A stretch of DNA of 40,372 nucleotides from Paludibacteraceae bacterium (GTDB taxonomy: Bacteria; Bacteroidota; Bacteroidia; Bacteroidales; Paludibacteraceae), in NCBI GenBank assembly GCA_029974315.1, contig JARKSE010000054.1:1-40372 (forward strand), given 5' to 3'. The notes under the pieces are model-generated. The model made no database searches. It saw nothing but the letters and a program-made list of their open reading frames with translations, and was not told where the DNA came from. A program made the position numbers and the translations under genes. Numbering within the stretch: position 1 is the stretch's first letter; every line of letters starts with the position of its first letter. Of the stretch, positions 35,892 through 40,372 are shown piece by piece.

Positions 35892-35899
35892 AAACTTTT

Positions 35900-36457
35900 A
35901 TGACAAAAATTTATACAAAAACGGGCGATAAAGGAACCACCTCTCTGATTGGTGGACAGCGCGTGTCAAAAACAGACATCCGTTTACAGGCCTATGGCAC
36001 AGTAGATGAACTAAATGCGTTTCTTGGCTTATTGAAATCCAAACTTTCAGGGAGCGAACATGAGATGATTCACACCATTCAAAATACACTCATGCGTATT
36101 GCTGCCAATCTCGCAACAGACCAAACCACGACAAAATTGCCTGATTCTGCGCAAATATTGTCAGAAAGCATTACGTTTTTAGAGGAAAATATTGATAAAA
36201 TGAACGAACAATTGCCTAAATTGACTAATTTTATCATTAGTGGCGATGAAGAAACCTCAGCATTAGCACATGTGTGTCGCACCATAACACGACGTGCCGA
36301 AAGAATTATTTTAGAAGCTAAAAATCAAGTGGTTATAGAAGACAATATAATTATTTACATGAATAGACTATCCGATTTTCTATTTGTTTTGGCGCGTTTT
36401 TTAACAAAAAAAATAACTCGAATGATTTTTTTGGGGAAAAATGATACATCTATTTAA
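35900..36457 (+). CDS. Cob(I)yrinic acid a,c-diamide adenosyltransferase, PduO type
   Basis: 'MTKIYTKTGDKGTTSLIGGQRVSKTDIRLQAYGTVDELNAFLGLL', 'VCRTITRRAERIIL', 'YMNRLSDFLFVLAR'. Confidence 0.95.
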   Translation: MTKIYTKTGDKGTTSLIGGQRVSKTDIRLQAYGTVDELNAFLGLLKSKLSGSEHEMIHTIQNTLMRIAANLATDQTTTKLPDSAQILSESITFLEENIDKMNEQLPKLTNFIISGDEETSALAHVCRTITRRAERIILEAKNQVVIEDNIIIYMNRLSDFLFVLARFLTKKITRMIFLGKNDTSI

Positions 36458-36465
36458 AAAAAAAG

Positions 36466-36473
36466 TATCTTTG
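36466..36473 (+). promoter_or_regulatory. -7 box (TATCTTTG)
   Basis: AAAAGTATCTTTGCGGATT upstream of the 36542 ORF. Confidence 0.55.
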
Positions 36474-36541
36474 CGGATTGAAAACCAATTTGCATTGGTA
36501 TAGTTTATAGTAAATTAAACATTTATTTAGGACTTACATTT

Positions 36542-36763
36542 ATGTATTGGACACTAGAACTCGCCTCAAAATTAGAAGATGCGCCCTGGCCTGCCTCAAA
36601 AGACGAGCTTATCGATTATGCGATGCGTTCGGGCGCTCCGTTAGAGGTTATAGAAAACTTACAAGAGATCGAAGATGAAGGCGATATTTACGAAAGTATA
36701 GAAGATATTTGGCCCGATTATCCGAGCAAAGAAGATTTCTTCTTTAACGAAGAAGAATATTAA
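36542..36763 (+). CDS. DUF2795-like small acidic protein
   Basis: 'MYWTLELASKLEDAPWPASKDELIDYAMRSGAPLEVIENLQEIEDEGDIYESIEDIWPDYPSKEDFFFNEEEY'. Confidence 0.85.
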   Translation: MYWTLELASKLEDAPWPASKDELIDYAMRSGAPLEVIENLQEIEDEGDIYESIEDIWPDYPSKEDFFFNEEEY

Positions 36764-36895
36764 AATTTTAAGTTTGTTACAAAAAAATAGCAAAAGAAAC
36801 TTTGCGATACACAATTTTTCGAAATGTTTTTAGTTGTATTAATGTAAAGCATTCAGTTTGTGTTTTAGAAAGAACATTGATTTGAGCGAATAATT

Positions 36896-37852
36896 GTGAA
36901 GCTTTTTAATAAATACAGTTCGTTAAGTTTACTGCTTTATTTCGTTATAAATACATCGGTATGGGGACAATTTGATGCGCAAGTTACCCAACATATGTAT
37001 AATAAAACTATAACAAACCCGTCTGCTGTTGGCGAACAGCAGATGATTGAAATATTTGGATTACAACGATTACAATGGATTGGGATTGACAACGCACCAC
37101 GTACTACGGTATTTTCAGTGCACTCACCATTTACAGTAGGAACAACTCAACATGGCGGAGGAGTTCAATTTATAAATGACGAATTTGGTATCTTTTCCAA
37201 CCAACGGTTTGCCTTACAATATGCTTACAAATTAAAGCTAGGAGAAGGGAAATTGAGTGTAGGAACATCGATTGGATTTTCAAATATTGTATTTAAAGGA
37301 GATAGTATCCATCTAGTAGAAAGTGATTATTTTACCCCAGCGCAAGATCCTGCACTACCAACAACGTCAGTATCTGGCATGGGCTTCGATTTAGCAGTTG
37401 GAGTTTATTACTCTACTAGAGATTGGTACGCTGGTATGTCGGTGCTACATTTACCTCAAACAAGTATTGAATTAGGTGATGTAGGCGATTTTTTTACAAA
37501 ACGTTTATACACTCTATCAGGGGGATATAACGTTACATTGTACAATCCTGACTACAAGTTAAAAACATCGGGGTTAATTATTACAGATTTAGTAAGTTGG
37601 AACCCCAATGTTGCTCTGTTGCTGGACTATAAAGACAAATATTGGGGTGGATTATCCGGACGACTAGATGCTATATCGTTTTTATTAGGTATAAAAGTAT
37701 TAAATGGCTTGACCATAGGTTATGCTTACGATTTACCAATAACAACCATAATCAAAGCCAGTCACGGATCACACGAAATTTGCTTAGGATATGAATTTAA
37801 TTTAGTATTCGACAAAAAGAATAAAAAATATAAAAGTGTAAGAATTCTATAA
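36896..37852 (+). CDS. porP: PorP/SprF family type IX secretion system membrane protein
   Basis: 'QFDAQVTQHMYNKTITNPSAVGEQQMIEIFGLQRLQWIGIDNAPRTTVFSVHSPF'; GTG start; directly upstream of gldK. Confidence 0.88.
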   Translation: MKLFNKYSSLSLLLYFVINTSVWGQFDAQVTQHMYNKTITNPSAVGEQQMIEIFGLQRLQWIGIDNAPRTTVFSVHSPFTVGTTQHGGGVQFINDEFGIFSNQRFALQYAYKLKLGEGKLSVGTSIGFSNIVFKGDSIHLVESDYFTPAQDPALPTTSVSGMGFDLAVGVYYSTRDWYAGMSVLHLPQTSIELGDVGDFFTKRLYTLSGGYNVTLYNPDYKLKTSGLIITDLVSWNPNVALLLDYKDKYWGGLSGRLDAISFLLGIKVLNGLTIGYAYDLPITTIIKASHGSHEICLGYEFNLVFDKKNKKYKSVRIL

Positions 37853-37872
37853 TTTCTATAATTGAGAGAGAT

Positions 37873-39264
37873 ATGAAAAAACTGTTGTTCTTCATCTTTA
37901 CCGCAGCTATTGTAATGTCAAGCTGTTCAAAACCAAAAGGTTTTTTAGTTGGCGTATATAGCAAATCGAAACCTGAAACAACTCCATACGGAATGGTATT
38001 CATTCCTCGCGGTTCGTTTAACATGGGACCAAACGACCAATCGGCCACTTGGACCATGCAACAAAAACAAAAAACTGTTTCGGTTGATGCCTTTTGGATG
38101 GACGAAACCGAAATTACCAATGGAGAGTATCGCCAGTTTGTACATTGGGTGCGTGACTCCATCGCTTTGGTGTTTCTCCGTCAAATGGATGATGAAAACG
38201 AAGCTGCCAAATATTTTAAAACAACGAAAGTATATGGACAGGAAGAATTAGACACTTTATTAAATTGGAAAGCAAAAATTCCATGGGGTGTAAAATGGAA
38301 AGAAGGTGATGATTTGAACGAAGCAAAATACAGCGCAGTTAACCAAATGTTTTTTTATGGTGTAGAAAAAACAAAAGGACGACAAATCAACTCGCACATC
38401 ATGAATTATTCTTACCAATGGATAAATTATGATCAAGCAGCTCTTCCTGGTAACGAATTCAACCCTTACACTGCTAGTTATGGTCCTAATGCAAAAGTGC
38501 GTATTGACAGTGCTTTTATGAGAAATGGTGCAATAGTAGATACTGTTATCGTAAAACGCCTCCGTCATCGTAGCGACCTCATCTCTCGAAAAATTATCAA
38601 TATTTATCCTGACACTATGTGTTGGATGCGTGAATTTACATACAGTTTCAACGAACCTGCTATGCAAAATTACTTCTCACATCCAAGTAATGGTAGATAT
38701 CCAGTAGTTGGCGTTTCTTGGGACCAAGCACAGGCGTTTTGTCATTGGAGAACAGCTTATTATGAGTCTGTTCCAGGATTACCAAAAACACAAGACTACC
38801 GTCTCCCTACAGAAGCAGAATGGGAATATGCTGCCCGTGGAGGACGTAATTCCGCTCAATATCCTTGGGGTGGTCCTTACATCCGCGATAACAAAGGATG
38901 TTTCATGGCAAACTTTAAACCTATGCGTGGTAACTATACAGAAGACGGTTTCTTAATTCCTTCTATGGTAGCGTCTTTTGATCCAAACGACTATGGTTTA
39001 TTTGACATGGCTGGCAACGTATCAGAATGGACATCAACCACTTACGATCAAACCGCACCAACATTTACGCATGATATGAATCCAAGTTATGATTACAAAT
39101 CAAAAGTAAATGACCCCAAAATCCTCAAACGTAAAGTCATTCGTGGAGGTTCTTGGAAAGATATTGGTGCTTACCTACAATGCGGTATTAGCGATTTTGA
39201 ATATCAAACAAAACGTAGTTCTACCATTGGCTTCCGTTGTGTAAGAAGTTATATAGGTGAATAA
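37873..39264 (+). CDS. gldK: T9SS ring lipoprotein PorK/GldK (FGE-sulfatase-like fold)
   Basis: Lipobox 'AIVMSSCSKPKG', 'GMVFIPRGSFNMGPNDQSATW', 'DETEITNGEYRQFVHWVRDS', 'RLPTEAEWEYAARGG', 'DMAGNVSEWTSTTYD'. Confidence 0.95.
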   Translation: MKKLLFFIFTAAIVMSSCSKPKGFLVGVYSKSKPETTPYGMVFIPRGSFNMGPNDQSATWTMQQKQKTVSVDAFWMDETEITNGEYRQFVHWVRDSIALVFLRQMDDENEAAKYFKTTKVYGQEELDTLLNWKAKIPWGVKWKEGDDLNEAKYSAVNQMFFYGVEKTKGRQINSHIMNYSYQWINYDQAALPGNEFNPYTASYGPNAKVRIDSAFMRNGAIVDTVIVKRLRHRSDLISRKIINIYPDTMCWMREFTYSFNEPAMQNYFSHPSNGRYPVVGVSWDQAQAFCHWRTAYYESVPGLPKTQDYRLPTEAEWEYAARGGRNSAQYPWGGPYIRDNKGCFMANFKPMRGNYTEDGFLIPSMVASFDPNDYGLFDMAGNVSEWTSTTYDQTAPTFTHDMNPSYDYKSKVNDPKILKRKVIRGGSWKDIGAYLQCGISDFEYQTKRSSTIGFRCVRSYIGE

Positions 39265-39320
39265 AAACAGACTTAAATCTAAAATCAAATAATTAAAAAA
39301 AACTTTTAAACATTATTTTT

Positions 39321-40199
39321 ATGGCAAAAGAGCGTACAGGGTTTATGAAATGGTACTTCAGCCCTCAAGGAAAAAAAGTAGTAGGAAGTGTTTATTCATT
39401 AGGTGCTGCAGTTGTAATTGTCGGTGCGTTATTTAAAATTTTGCACTGGCCAGGCGCAAGTATTATGTTGACGATTGGTATGTTTACCGAAGCTATTCTT
39501 TTCTCTCTAGGTATATTGGATGATCCTCATCCAGACTTACATTGGGATCATGTTTTCCCAGCCTTACTAGAAAAAGAGAAAGATCCACTAAAAAATTATT
39601 TAGGTGCCGGCGTCGGTGGCTCTAGCTCTGCAGGGGTTACAGGTGGTACTACTACCGCCACTGTAAATCCGTTAAACGATTCAGATGTAAAAGCTATGTC
39701 AGAAGGTTTGAAAAGCATTAGTGAAGCTGCAAACCAAATTGCTGGTATTTCTAAAGTTGCTGGTATTACAGACTCTTTTGCTAAAAATCTTGAAACAGCC
39801 TCTGTTGCAGCTGCTCAATTTGCGACAAAACAACAAAATCTTGACGCTGCTTCTAATGCGTTATTAGCTTCATATAGCGGTATTACTGAAAACATGACCT
39901 CTGTACAAGAAAGTACTAAAGTTTATGTTGAAAAAGCAGAAAGTATCAATAAAAATTTAGGTGCAATTCATTCTGTTTACGAAATACACCTAAAAAACAT
40001 TAAGAGCCAAACTGAAGCTGTTGAGCAACAAACTCTTAAAATTAGTGCTGTTGCTAGCGATGTAGACAAAGTTCAAAAAGCAATGGCTGTAAGCGCTGTA
40101 GATATTGAAAAATATAAAGACGAAACAAGTAAATTAGCTCAAAAAGTAGTAGATTTAAATGCCATTTATGGTAACATGTTGAATGCAATCAACGGTTAA
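39321..40199 (+). CDS. gldL: T9SS inner-membrane motor protein PorL/GldL
   Basis: 'KVVGSVYSLGAAVVIVGALFKILHWPGASIMLTIGMFTEAILFSLGILDDPHPDLHWDHVFPAL'. Confidence 0.96.
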   Translation: MAKERTGFMKWYFSPQGKKVVGSVYSLGAAVVIVGALFKILHWPGASIMLTIGMFTEAILFSLGILDDPHPDLHWDHVFPALLEKEKDPLKNYLGAGVGGSSSAGVTGGTTTATVNPLNDSDVKAMSEGLKSISEAANQIAGISKVAGITDSFAKNLETASVAAAQFATKQQNLDAASNALLASYSGITENMTSVQESTKVYVEKAESINKNLGAIHSVYEIHLKNIKSQTEAVEQQTLKISAVASDVDKVQKAMAVSAVDIEKYKDETSKLAQKVVDLNAIYGNMLNAING

Positions 40200-40254
40200 C
40201 TTTTTGACATTAAACTATTTACTTATAACTAACTATTAAATAAAGGATAATTAG

Positions 40255-40372
40255 ATGAGTGGTGCTAAGAATTGTCCGGAAACCCCGAGACAAAAAATGA
40301 TTGGTATGATGTATTTGGTGTTAACTGCCATGTTAGCACTGAACGTATCTGCAGATATTTTAAACGGTTTCA
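40255..40372 (+). CDS. gldM: T9SS protein PorM/GldM, N-terminal fragment truncated by right edge
   Basis: Translation MSGAKNCPETPRQKMIGMMYLVLTAMLALNVSADILNGF... open to the window end. Confidence 0.93.
   Translation, partial: MSGAKNCPETPRQKMIGMMYLVLTAMLALNVSADILNGF

Noticed and set aside
36896-40372. Novel operon interpretation of the right-end cluster
   Set aside because: It is the standard porP-gldK-gldL-gldM T9SS arrangement.

Overview
This is a Bacteroidetes-type chromosomal window (TAnnTTTG -7 promoters, T9SS genes, DapL, GldK/L/M). The left ~13 kb holds the 3' end of an Ig-like repeat protein and an 11.6-kb gene for a secreted ~3874-aa protein. That protein is built from about 38 cadherin-like beta-sandwich repeats (my count by eye), with two PCMD-like domains and a T9SS-like C-terminus. 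Housekeeping genes ffh and folD follow. Next comes an accessory island (~15.35-20.03 kb). It contains a truncated C5-cytosine methyltransferase remnant, a small PD-(D/E)XK-like putative restriction endonuclease, a catalytically inactive long prokaryotic Argonaute, a co-translated two-TM protein and a 223-aa accessory protein. All five run in the same direction and are tightly packed. This is the best candidate for an unusual system in the window. A second group of small accessory genes follows: a lipoprotein, a small TM protein and a membrane-anchored HNH protein. The rest is mostly conserved: hemW, dapL, rfbC/rfbA, an mltF-like gene, a 3'-5' exonuclease, udk, a CDF transporter, a fucose-isomerase-like gene, an M20 peptidase, SulP, an O-methyltransferase, a PduO-type ATR and the T9SS core cluster porP-porK/gldK-gldL-gldM (gldM cut by the right edge). 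All functional calls are from reading translations by eye; no database search was run.
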